DNA of 12,986 nt from Pavlovales sp. CCMP2436 (Eukaryota > Haptophyta > Pavlovophyceae > Pavlovales). The translations under genes and the position numbers were made by a program. The DNA is taken from the NCBI GenBank assembly GCA_026770615.1, contig MU631848.1, positions 59,971-72,956 on the forward strand, given 5' to 3'. The notes below the pieces were generated by a model. It made no database searches. It worked only from the letters and a program-made list of their open reading frames with translations, and was not told where the DNA came from. Below, in pieces: positions 1 through 7,301 of this stretch (the first letter of the stretch is position 1; each line of letters starts with the position of its first letter).

Positions 1-113
1 ACACCCACACCCACACACACATCCACTACCACCTGCTGGAGCTAGGTCTCGGTTGCTACCGAGATTAACCGTACTGGATATAAACCAGTTTACAGTTTAC
101 AGTAATTCTCGCA

Positions 114-147
114 TTGGTTAATCCCTCGCCGGAGAGGTTTTAACCAA
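114..147. repeat. Short hairpin (inverted repeat)
   Basis: Outer arms ttggttaa (114-121) and ttaaccaa (140-147) are perfect reverse complements, and an inner stem cctc/gagg (124-127 / 134-137) nests inside. I know no function for it; it is not a tRNA. Confidence 0.5.
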
Positions 148-197
148 GAACAGAGTCCTGTCTCCAGCAGCCGATTGCATACAATCATCTTGTTCCC

Positions 198-265
198 CTG
201 CTACCTGTCTGTATATGGCTGCTAATCTGCTACCTGTCTGTATATGGCTGCTAATCTGCTACCTG
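198..265. repeat. 29-bp tandem repeat, 2.3 copies
   Basis: The 29-bp unit starting ctgctacctgtctgtatatg occurs identically at 198-226 and 227-255, followed by the first 10 bases of a third copy (256-265). It is non-coding and lies just before an A18 tract (279-296). The perfect copies imply a recent duplication. Confidence 0.9.
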
Positions 266-376
266 ATTCCCACTCGCCAAAAAAAAAAAAAAAAAACCTG
301 CTTACTGACTTACCGATCGGCTCCCCTGCTCAGCACCTCCTCAGCTGCGTGTTGGCATGAAGCCCCCAGGCTCCGA

Positions 377-406
377 CCTGTTGCAAACTGCTGAACCGCT
401 TATTAT
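377..406. repeat. Dispersed 30-nt repeat, copy 1 (partner 1011-1040)
   Basis: The stretch beginning cctgttgcaaactgctga matches the stretch beginning cctgttgaacactgctga at 1011-1040 with about 5 mismatches in 30. One copy lies in the presumed 5' UTR and the other in the intron of the same gene. Confidence 0.55.
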
Positions 407-458
407 ATTAAGCGAACGTCGGTGGTCATGTCGCTGCGTGTCAAGTGATCGTTGCAAC

Positions 459-2002
459 ATGCTGAGGCTGAGATCTCGGATGGGCAGGGAGGAGGGCAGA
501 GTCACGTCTACGCTCGCCCTACCCCTCATCGCCATTCTTGTCTGTGCATATAAATACAAACTCACAGGCAACCTCTACTTCAACCGCAGCTCGAGCGGCG
601 TGGTGGAGTCCGCCGAAATTGTAGCCGAAATTTCGCACGACCTCGCCGGCTTGTGGGGGCACCACGGCAAGCGCTGGGTATGCCCTGCCTTTTTTTTTTT
701 TTTTTTTTTAGCCTGCCTGCTTCCGCCGCTGCACATGAATTGATTATCTGGGGCATCCGACATTTATATAGCTATGAAAGCTCGTCCTTCAGAAAAAATC
801 TTTGAAAATATTAGAGTATTAGTCATTTAAAACAGTCATCGCCATGTCAGCATTTTTCACCTGTGCTACCCTGTGTAACCCCAGCCCAATGCTTACCTCA
901 GGACTCACCCCAACCCGAACCGACAACCCTTCAATCCATAATTCCACCCTTAAAAACTGCTGCCAGGGCTGATGTCTGGCGTCGATCACGTTTGTGGTTG
1001 AACAGCAACTCCTGTTGAACACTGCTGAGCCGCTAATAATGACTACCATTATTCCCACTTCGGCGTAGCGCGTCGGAGCCTGCGTCGGAGCGCTAAGATC
1101 AGCTTGATTTGTCACACCGCCAGCCAGATCCCCCCTCCATTTATATAACTAAGTACTACAGTGGTGGGGACGGTATCCGTGGGCTTGAGCAAAGGTCCCT
1201 TGGCCCGAGTGTTTCTCAACGCTTGGGTCCGGTGGAGACCTGTCAGAGGACGGACGTTAATCTAGATATTTACGCACTGTCACTATAGGTGCATCTCGCT
1301 GAGCTCATTTAATACAACTAACTATATCACTGTACTAATAATCAGAACCCCCCTCCGCTAACATAACTAACTAATATCGCCATAGGTACACCTCTCCGAG
1401 CTCATTTAATATAACTAAATAATGAGCTCATTTGATATATCGAACTAATATCGCCATAGGTGCACCTCTCCGAGCTCGAGGCTTTTGCCGCGCGCGAGGG
1501 CGCACCATCGGTGCACAAGCGCATCAAGCTCGCGCACGATGGCGCCGGCCCCGCCGCGAACGGCAGTGCCTCCGCGGCCGAGCCCGTCGCGCCGCCAGAC
1601 ATCCCCGCCGATGCCAGCGCCGAGACCGTCGTCGCGGTCCAGCTGGCGGCGCTGCGCTCTGGTAGCGTGGGTGCGGCCTATGCGCTCTGCAGCCCGGCGA
1701 ACCGCGCGCGTCTCCAGTCGGCGGAGCGGTTCGCGATGATCCTCAAGATGGAGCCGTACTGCCTTCTGCTCGAGGGCTCCGGCTGGACGGCCGCACCCGA
1801 GCCCACGACCAAAGGCGGCACACCGGGCGCGGCCCCTGTCGGCGAGGAGGCTGGCGACCGCGTCAAGGTGCTCGTGCGCGTCACCCACGACGACGGGGCT
1901 GTTGGCGCCTCGCGCGTGTTCACCTTTGAGCTCGCGCTCGTGCCAGGCGACAAGTGCTGCGAGTGGCGCACGGACGCGGTGCACCCGGATCAGATCTGCT
2001 AA
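459..2002 (+). CDS. DUF4864-like protein with N-terminal membrane anchor; join(459..677,1460..2002)
   Basis: Exon 2 (1460-2002, 180 residues, stop TAA) is a strong coding exon. Its residues ~54-106 and ~134-175 resemble DUF4864, a small domain of unknown function: VVAVQLAALR, AYALCSPANR and RFAMILKMEPY, then a beta-rich half ending CCEWRTDAV. It starts directly at an AG (1458-1459) with no usable ATG, so an upstream exon is required. The best candidate is 459-677, ending at TGG|GTATGC (donor 678-679). Both junctions are phase 0, and the sequence before the junction reads in frame and looks coding (SAEIVAEISHDLAGLWGHHG). This exon begins MLRLRSRMGR and has a hydrophobic segment (STLALPLIAILVCAY) followed by a Lys-rich turn, like a signal anchor. 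The ATG at 480 is an alternative start, and the ATG at 357 is less likely because that frame runs through a repeat. The product is about 253 residues. Exon 2 is near certain as coding; exon 1 is an inference. Its function is unknown. Confidence 0.6.
690..709. repeat. T20 homopolymer tract
   Basis: Twenty consecutive T run from 690 to 709, ending in an AG (710-711). It sits 12 nt after the inferred donor. A matching A18 tract lies at 279-296. Either could be a remnant of a retroposed sequence, but no flanking target duplication is visible. Confidence 0.9.
1011..1040. repeat. Dispersed 30-nt repeat, copy 2 (partner 377-406)
   Basis: This is the second copy of the repeat at 377-406. It is preceded by an extra short direct repeat (gttgaac twice). 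Confidence 0.55.
1201..1283. repeat. Dispersed element R1, copy 1
   Basis: The first 29 bases (1201-1229) are identical to 9565-9593, and a second block (acgttaatctaga, ~1254-1266) is identical to one at ~9622-9634. The middle differs in length and sequence. It lies inside the DUF4864 gene's intron, immediately before the first copy of the triplicated splice junction. It has no coding capacity, so it is probably a short non-autonomous mobile element or a fragment of one. Confidence 0.8.
1286..1478 (+). repeat. Tandemly triplicated 3' splice junction
   Basis: A segment with the intron end (..atag) and the first ~18 nt of the exon (GTGCACCTCTCCGAGCTC) occurs three times, with its AGGT at 1287, 1384 and 1458 (spacings 97 and 74). 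The first two copies continue into atttaatayaactaa instead of the coding sequence and hit an in-frame TAA at once. Only the third copy continues into the long exon. A partial fourth copy (gagctcatttgatat) starts near 1424. Confidence 0.85.
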
Positions 2003-2779
2003 GTGGTGAGTGTTGGGCCGGTAGATCTGTTAGTAATTCACTCGTTGCACATGAAGCGTGGATGTCCACGCTTTACATACTATAAGCATCAGATGGGTCG
2101 AAATCCAAATCAGTGGCGCGATTCAGCACTGGAGAGGGGAAAAAGTGGTGGCCGAGACGAAGAAGTAGACATTGGTCACCCCTGCGCGCTAGGGGTCGAT
2201 AGTTGATGTCGAATAGAGCCCTCCTCGACGGTCGGAGCCCACCTCGTGTGCCTCTCAGGTGCCCTTAGGTTCGACAACATTCTATGTAACTAACATTTCC
2301 GATTCTCAGCATTCGGAAGTGAAAAGAAAGTCATGGTTCCCGAAATGGTGCCACGGAGTTTGTTGGGTGCCCCATTCACGAATCTGCAACAAACTCCGCG
2401 GCACCACCTCCGGCTCCTGAGTTGCTCTGGGAAATTTTCACCGGACTTTATTCGAATTTTCCCCAGGACTGGCCACTAATTCGGATTTTGACCCAAATGA
2501 TCAAGATATATATAAATAGATTATATTGATTCTTAAAGTTACCATCGACATAAGTAACAATTGTCATGTTATATATCTAAATATAATATAGCCCGGACCG
2601 AACAATAATATCTTACAGCCAGATAAAATGCTACATGCACTGTGTGTGCTATGTGTGCTCCGAAGGCGCGCGCGCGGCGGACGACGCGCCAACAGATACC
2701 GTGCCGGCGCGCAGGAGCTGTCATCTTCACTGGCGGCGGGCTGGACGGGCTAAGTGGACGGGCTGGGAGGAGTGGATGA
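2003..2779. other. Convergent intergenic spacer
   Basis: This spacer separates the 3' ends of two converging genes. I see no convincing coding sequence. It holds an inverted repeat (2347-2405) and an AT-rich stretch (about 2500-2620) likely to contain 3' UTR and poly(A) regions. A CG-alternating tract (~2665-2690) precedes the stop of the minus-strand gene. No canonical AATAAA is obvious close to either stop. Confidence 0.5.
2347..2405. repeat. Inverted repeat / hairpin, 19-nt arms
   Basis: Arms ggtgccacggagtttgttg (2347-2365) and caacaaactccgcggcacc (2387-2405) pair at 18 of 19 positions across a 21-nt spacer. It lies between the two convergent 3' ends. It could be a small foldback element or an RNA hairpin in a 3' UTR. 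I see no clear target-site duplication. Confidence 0.8.
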
Positions 2780-5066
2780 CTAGCTCCGCTTGTCGTTGAC
2801 GATTCGCGCCAGCTCGTCCAGCCGAATTGTCCGCTCGTGCATGAGCCGCTTGACGCCGTCGCGCGCCTCCCCTGCCATGTACAACTGCTTCGGGTCGGCG
2901 AAGGGCATCACCCCCGTCGTAAGGTACGTCTCCCACCGACGCTGCTCGGCGATCTCGTGTACCATGAAGTCGACGCCCATGATTGTCGTGTAGAGGTACT
3001 TGGAGAGGATCGAGAAGAGGATGGCGAGCACGAGCTGCGGATTCTTGAACTCGCGGAGCGCGTTCTCGATCAGCTGGCGCGCGTCTGTGAAGAAGAGCCA
3101 GTAGACGATGCACGAGTAGGCCACGGACGTGTACATGATGATGTAGTAGTTCATCCACGTGAGCACCTGCCGCATCTTGTGGTCGGTCATCGGCTTGGTC
3201 ACGTTGAAGTGCACGCCTGCAGCCAACGCGGTCGAGGGTGGTGCGCGCGGGGCGATGGTCAGAGCAAGGCGAGCGGCGCGCAGCGGCGCGCATCAGTGCA
3301 TGCGCAACGGCACGCAGCGGCGCGGGCGCGCGCGCACCGAGCACGAAGTAGGTCATCGGCCCGTAGGCGAGCAGCAGCAGACCCATGAGCATGATCAGGT
3401 TGCCGAGCAGCTGGAAGACGATATTGTACATGCACCAGACCAGCGGGCAGTAGAGCCACGGCAGCATCAGGATGAACATCCCGGGGATCGACGACTGTGG
3501 CACGAGCGTCTTTGCGCGCATGGCACCTCGGATCAGGCCGGGCGCGAGCGAGATTGCCGCGGGGACCATGATCTGGAAGGACATGAGCGCATGGGTCAGC
3601 CCGATTGTGAGCTCGACGTAGCCGCGCATCTGCTCGATCAGGCCGTTCACCACGAGCATCAGCTCGGCCGAGCCGCCGCCGCCTTCCTTTTCGTTCAGGA
3701 AGGGCGTGGCCGCGATGCAGACCGCCTTGGCCTGCGCGAGGTAGTACTGGTCCGTGCCCGTGCCGATAAACTGGCGCGCCTTCTCGCACGCGAGCTTGGC
3801 CGCCTGCAGGTTGGTGGTGACCGTGGCCATCCCGTCGATCGACACCCTGCAACGGTGGGAGGTCACGGCTCAGCTGTAGGCACAAGGGCGCAGGTCGCGC
3901 GTGGGCGCGCGTGGGGTTCATCCGTAGCCGCGCGAAGGCGCGTACGGTAGGATATCGACGGCTCCGCAGATCGTGCTGACGACGATGGCGGGGTCCTTGC
4001 CCGAGTAGCCCTCGACGTACCCGCACAGGTCGATGAGCGTCCGCTCGTAGTAGGCCGTCTTGAAGTGCGTGCGGAACTCGGTGGCGTAGTCTTCGAAGAT
4101 GAGGTCCATCGCGTCCCAGTCGACGAACATGCGCACCGGGATGATCGAGACGAGGAAGGGCGTCACGAAGGTGAGCAGCCACGCAGCAGCCACCAGCCGG
4201 AGCGACAGTCCGTACCTGTGCCAGCGGCTGAGCGCCATCAGCGTGGGCACGAGCGCGATCCACGAGAAAGCGGCGATGACCACGTCGAGGATCAGGTCGA
4301 TCTGCTTGGCGGGCAGCGCGGTGCGCGCGAGCGCGATCTTCAGGATCTGGTTCTGGTAGTCGAGGAAGGACATCGTGCACACGCGCTTCTCGTCCTGCTT
4401 GAACTCGAGCATCGACGTGTTGCCGTCGCTCGACTTGTAGGCGACGAAGATCGAGTCCTGCGACTCGTACCGGCAGTCACGCAGCTCCGTGCCATTGGTT
4501 GGCAGGTAGGAGGTCTGCTCCATCACGTAGAGGTCGTCGGAGGAGGTGCGCGCGACCGCGGCGAGCAGCGTGGCCGTGCCGAGCGCGATCACGAAGCAGG
4601 CCACGAGCGCCGAGCGCCGCCAAGCGAGGAGGTTGAGCGTGCCCGTCGAACGGATGCCGTACGTGCGGTAGAGCTCTGAGCGCTCCTCCTGCGATGCGAT
4701 CGGGTAGAGCAGCGGCTGCATCGAGCGCAGCGCGTGCAAATGGCCGAAGCGGAGGTAGTTCCACGTCGTCACGAAGACGTTCGTGTCCCAGTCCGCCGGG
4801 ATCTTCGCGAACGTGCCGAGCACGCGCTTGCGGAACGCGCCGACGCACGTCTTGTCGTCGTAGCCGAGCGACATCGTCGAGCCGGCCGTCGAGGTGTACG
4901 TCGGGCCCGTGCCCAGACGCGGCGGCGGCCTCGCCGCCGCCGACAGCGCGTGGGGCCGGTGCGACGGGGCGGCGCGCATGCTATCCGCGGCAGGCGCGGG
5001 CGGGTGTGCGGGGACCGGCGCAAGCTGGATCGCCGACGGCTCTGGGCCGCTTGCGGCGCTCGACAT
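2780..5066 (-). CDS. Unrecognised multi-pass membrane protein; complement(join(2780..3216,3338..3846,3946..5066))
   Basis: Three exons join in frame to 688 residues. Introns are 3945-3847 (gtacgc...ttgcag, 99 nt) and 3337-3217 (gtgcgc...ctgcag, 121 nt); the joins read DILP-VSIDGM and YFVLG-VHFNVT. The start is the ATG at 5066 and the stop is TAG at 2782-2780. Residues 1-65 are Pro/Ala-rich and probably disordered. A soluble N-terminal part (66-150) contains the phrase ADWDTNVFVTTWNYLRFGHL. Hydrophobic segments lie at about 152-172, 257-279, 289-311, 458-478, 494-514, 517-537, 566-587 and 604-627. The 175-255 loop has Cys residues and N-glycosylation sequons (NGT ~191, NTS ~216), so it is probably lumenal or extracellular. 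The C-terminal ~60 residues are charged and probably cytosolic. I do not recognise the family; no catalytic or transport signature is visible. It may be a lineage-specific integral membrane protein. The gene model is well supported, the function is not. Confidence 0.82.
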
Positions 5067-5151
5067 CCGCTTGGCTCGGTGGACGGTGCAGCGGCGGGGC
5101 GGGCAGATTTCGCGCGCGCCGCCTTTTGCACTCTACTCCATTCCACAAGCC

Positions 5152-5161
5152 GCTTTTTAAA
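5152..5161 (-). promoter_or_regulatory. TATA-like core promoter motif
   Basis: The minus strand reads TTTAAAAAGC, 86 bp upstream of the ATG at 5066. The identical 10-mer occurs upstream of the transporter gene (9047-9056, minus). It is an AT-rich block in GC-rich surroundings at a sensible distance, so a TATA-type element is plausible but unproven. Confidence 0.4.
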
Positions 5162-5426
5162 CCAAGGCTTCGAGGCTCCGTGACTACCAGGCTCCACGCC
5201 CTGAAGCCTCGCGCTCCGTGGCTCCGAGCCAAGGAGATTGCGGCGCAGATCTAGGCTATTTTATTCGGGCACCGTCTGCGCGCCGTGCAGGCGGCCGCAA
5301 GTGCACTGCCGAGCAAGATGTGCCTTCCGGCTCGGGGAGGCGTCCTGGGCCCGCCGTGTGAGAGCACGGTACTTGGACCGTGGGCCCTTGCGGGCGTGCA
5401 CTCTACTCGCGCCGCGGCGCTGAGTC

Positions 5427-5465
5427 TCAAGGACAGCGAAACACTGAGTCAGGTGGGCACGGTGT
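5427..5465. repeat. Direct repeat D3, copy 1
   Basis: Identical blocks tcaaggacagcgaaa (5427-5441) and cacggtgt (5458-5465) recur in the same order at 5826-5840 and 5862-5869, with similar spacing and a partly similar middle. The two copies flank a 360-bp segment containing the foldback at 5571-5680. Confidence 0.7.
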
Positions 5466-5570
5466 GTAAATATCTATCCTGGTGAACCTAAGAAAACTCG
5501 TTTTCTATGGTACCCAGCTAGCTGCCCGCTGGGGCTAGGCGATTGCCGGCCTCGTTATTTGAACAAGGCG

Positions 5571-5680
5571 GGAAGTAAACGAAAATACAGTAACCTCTGA
5601 AGTGAGGGTAGTACTTTCAGCATATGAGTCACATACGCCCCCTCTCACTTCGGAGGCCGTTTTCTTGTACTTTCTGTTAA
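5571..5680. repeat. Foldback element with imperfect arms
   Basis: The core cctctgaagtgaggg (5594-5608) pairs with ccctctcacttcggagg (5640-5656). The pairing extends outwards through aagtaaacgaaaa (from ~5573) and its imperfect complement ending near 5675. The loop is about 31 nt. It resembles a degraded MITE or a regulatory hairpin, and I found no target duplication. Confidence 0.65.
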
Positions 5681-5825
5681 AATCAGGTGTCAGACCACAG
5701 TACTGAAGTTGTTCCCAGCTCAATTCTGCGTCCACAGGTGCCTTCAAAGTTTGGTCACTCTTACGAGAACCCTTCCCGGCATCGCCCGGCATCGTTATTC
5801 CTAAGTTCAGACGTGGCCCGGTTGG

Positions 5826-5869
5826 TCAAGGACAGCGAAAAACTTCGTCAGTGCTGCGTGACACGGTGT
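5826..5869. repeat. Direct repeat D3, copy 2
   Basis: This is the second copy of the repeat at 5427-5465. It lies 61-105 bp before the ATG of the Mpv17-family gene, inside its likely promoter or 5' UTR. Confidence 0.7.
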
Positions 5870-5930
5870 CGCGGACTTTTTGCTGCACAGCACCTTGAAC
5901 GTCAGCGTTCACGCGCCACACCACGAGGAC

Positions 5931-6792
5931 ATGGCATCCATGCACGCACTGTCGAGAGTCTGCCTGCAGGGGCTCACGCGCCAGCGCCTGGCCGTCTCGG
6001 CCGGCCGGCAATGCGGCCGCTTCTCCTCGGCGCCGCCCAAGGGCTCAGCCGCCGCGCCGCAGTCGGCGCCTGTGCACTTGCGATTCGCCGCCTGGTATGA
6101 GGCGTGCCTCGAGGCCAGCCCAATCCAGACGAAGATGGTGACGAGCGGCGTGCTCTACGCGGTGGGCGACTGCATGGGACAGGCGATCATCAACGTGCGA
6201 ACCCCCGCGGGCGAGCAGAAGCCGGGCTTCGACCTGGGCCGCTTCCTGCGTGCCACCGCGTTCGGCGGCATCTTTTACCCCCCCGTCGCGCACGTGCACT
6301 ACAACTTCCTCGAGTGGCTCGTGGTCAAGCAGTGGAAGGTGAGCGTGGCGTACATGCCGTGGGCAAAGATGTTCATGGAGCAGTTCGTGTACTGGGGCTG
6401 GTTCTCGAACGGTTACTACCACGCGGTGCTCGGAGCGCTGCAGGGCATGACCCCGGTGCAGATCTACGACCGGGTGGCCGACACGCTGTGGGACACGCTC
6501 AAGGCGCAGTGGGTCTTCTGGATCCCAGTACAGCTGCTCAACTTCAAGTTCGTTCCACTCCGCCACCAGGTTTGCGCCCGGTCTGAGCGATGCGACGTGC
6601 CTGCCCGACCACCCCACCGCGCAGCCATCGACCCGACGGCTGACACGTGTCCCCCTCTCCTCCCAACTCCCCTCCCCTTCGCAGCTCAACCTCGTCCTGG
6701 TAGTCTCTCTAGTGTGGACGACCTTTCTCTCGATCTCCTTCCCGCCGCCAAAGGTGGGCATCACGGAGGAGAAGAAGGGCGAAGGCAAATGA
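5931..6792 (+). CDS. Mpv17/PMP22-family membrane protein, mitochondrial; join(5931..6569,6685..6792)
   Basis: Two exons give a 248-residue protein, and the phase-0 intron (6570-6684, 115 nt) ends in a strong pyrimidine tract and cgcag. Residues 1-37 form a typical mitochondrial presequence: Arg-rich, no acidic residues, ending near RFSSAPPK. Residues ~52-230 are an Mpv17/PMP22 domain: W-Y-x3-L-x3-P-x2-T at 55-67, GDCMGQ (79-84), DLGRFLRATAFGG (101-113), and the C-terminal signature WVFWIPVQLLNFKFVP (194-209) followed by LVWTTFLS. The last part comes only from exon 2, which confirms the splice. About four membrane segments are expected. Family members are inner-membrane (Mpv17, yeast Sym1) or peroxisomal (PXMP2) proteins, some reported to form channels. 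The presequence favours mitochondria here. The substrate is unknown, and paralogues are too numerous to assign a symbol. A second in-frame ATG lies at 5940. Confidence 0.93.
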
Positions 6793-7301
6793 GCGCCGTT
6801 CTTTCTCGCGAGCTAGCCCAGGCCTTGCTTCAGCTTGAATGTCACAAAATTATTACATACCCGTCGAGTTCCACTCGCGCACACGCGACAAGATATCCGT
6901 TTGCTTTCATGGCCATATTGAACTATTTATTAATATTAGAGCTCTCGCTAGCAGCGAACGTTACCACGTTTTATGGCTTATAGTTATAGTTATACAAGTT
7001 TATAATAATGTATACACTATACGTTGAAGTAGCGGTCATACATATATTATATTTCTATACAACGCCGCTGGTAATTTAGTCCATGATTCGCATGGGGCGG
7101 TAATTCACCTATTGCCGTAGTATTGGTCTTTCTCAATACTAACCTAAAATAATTAACTAGGGACGGGTCCGGGAAGAAGCTGCTGTTTAAATCTCAGTGA
7201 ACTAAATAATAATGGGACTCGGCATCCGGCGTAGGGCCTCACTGTGCGCCACCGCCCGCGCAGCCGCTATGCCCGGGTAGCCAGCCCGCCGAGAGCACCG
7301 G
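6793..7301. other. AT-rich convergent spacer
   Basis: This spacer separates the stop codons of two converging genes. From ~6840 to 7230 it is AT-rich (for example agttatagttatacaag), in sharp contrast with the GC-rich exons. It presumably holds both 3' UTRs. I see no gene, RNA gene or repeat with a clear partner elsewhere in the window. Confidence 0.5.

Larger units (their letters stand above)
1..458. other. Upstream spacer, no convincing gene
   Basis: I see no convincing coding sequence here. The first 30 bases are CA-rich. Small perfect stems occur at 47-64 (TCTCGGT / ACCGAGA, 4-nt loop) and at 114-147 (ttggttaa / ttaaccaa with an inner cctc/gagg stem). A 29-bp tandem repeat lies at 198-265 and an A18 tract at 279-296. 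The right end probably holds the promoter and 5' UTR of the gene starting at 459. It also contains one copy of a 30-nt repeat (377-406) whose other copy lies in that gene's intron. Confidence 0.5.
678..1459 (+). other. Repeat-filled 782-nt intron
   Basis: The inferred intron runs from GTATGC (678) to CCATAG (1459), with a branch-point-like aactaat about 15 nt before the AG. It is six to eight times longer than the other four introns here. The excess is AT-rich repeat: a T20 tract (690-709) just after the donor, a 30-nt repeat (1011-1040), dispersed element R1 (1201-1283) and a triplicated splice junction (1286-1478). Confidence 0.5.
5067..5930. other. Divergent promoter spacer
   Basis: This spacer separates the starts of two divergently transcribed genes, so it should carry both promoters. 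Besides the TATA-like motif near 5156 it holds imperfect repeats around gctccgtgrct (5173-5225), a small perfect inverted repeat agaaaac/gttttct (5491-5506), a foldback (5571-5680) and two copies of a ~40-bp direct repeat (5427 and 5826). I see no supported gene. Confidence 0.5.

Noticed and set aside
1..60. CA-rich start of the window as a telomere
   Set aside because: The acaccc units are few and irregular and give way to ordinary sequence at once; there is no long telomeric array.
41..180. Cluster of small hairpins as a tRNA or structured RNA gene
   Set aside because: There is no T-loop GTTCRA, no cloverleaf spacing and no consistent acceptor stem. Short stems of this kind arise by chance in such sequence.
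357..458. Starting the DUF4864 gene at the ATG at 357
   Set aside because: The added residues come partly from a dispersed repeat (377-406) and look non-coding. The ATGs at 459 or 480 directly precede the hydrophobic anchor.
550..557. TATAAATA as a TATA box
   Set aside because: It lies inside the inferred coding exon 1 and no in-frame ATG follows before the donor. It stays a possible alternative only if the exon 1 model is wrong.
3259..4380. Alternative minus-strand frame across the membrane-protein gene
   Set aside because: It is Arg/His/Ala-rich with no hydrophobic pattern and crosses both an intron and exons. The spliced frame encodes regular membrane segments.
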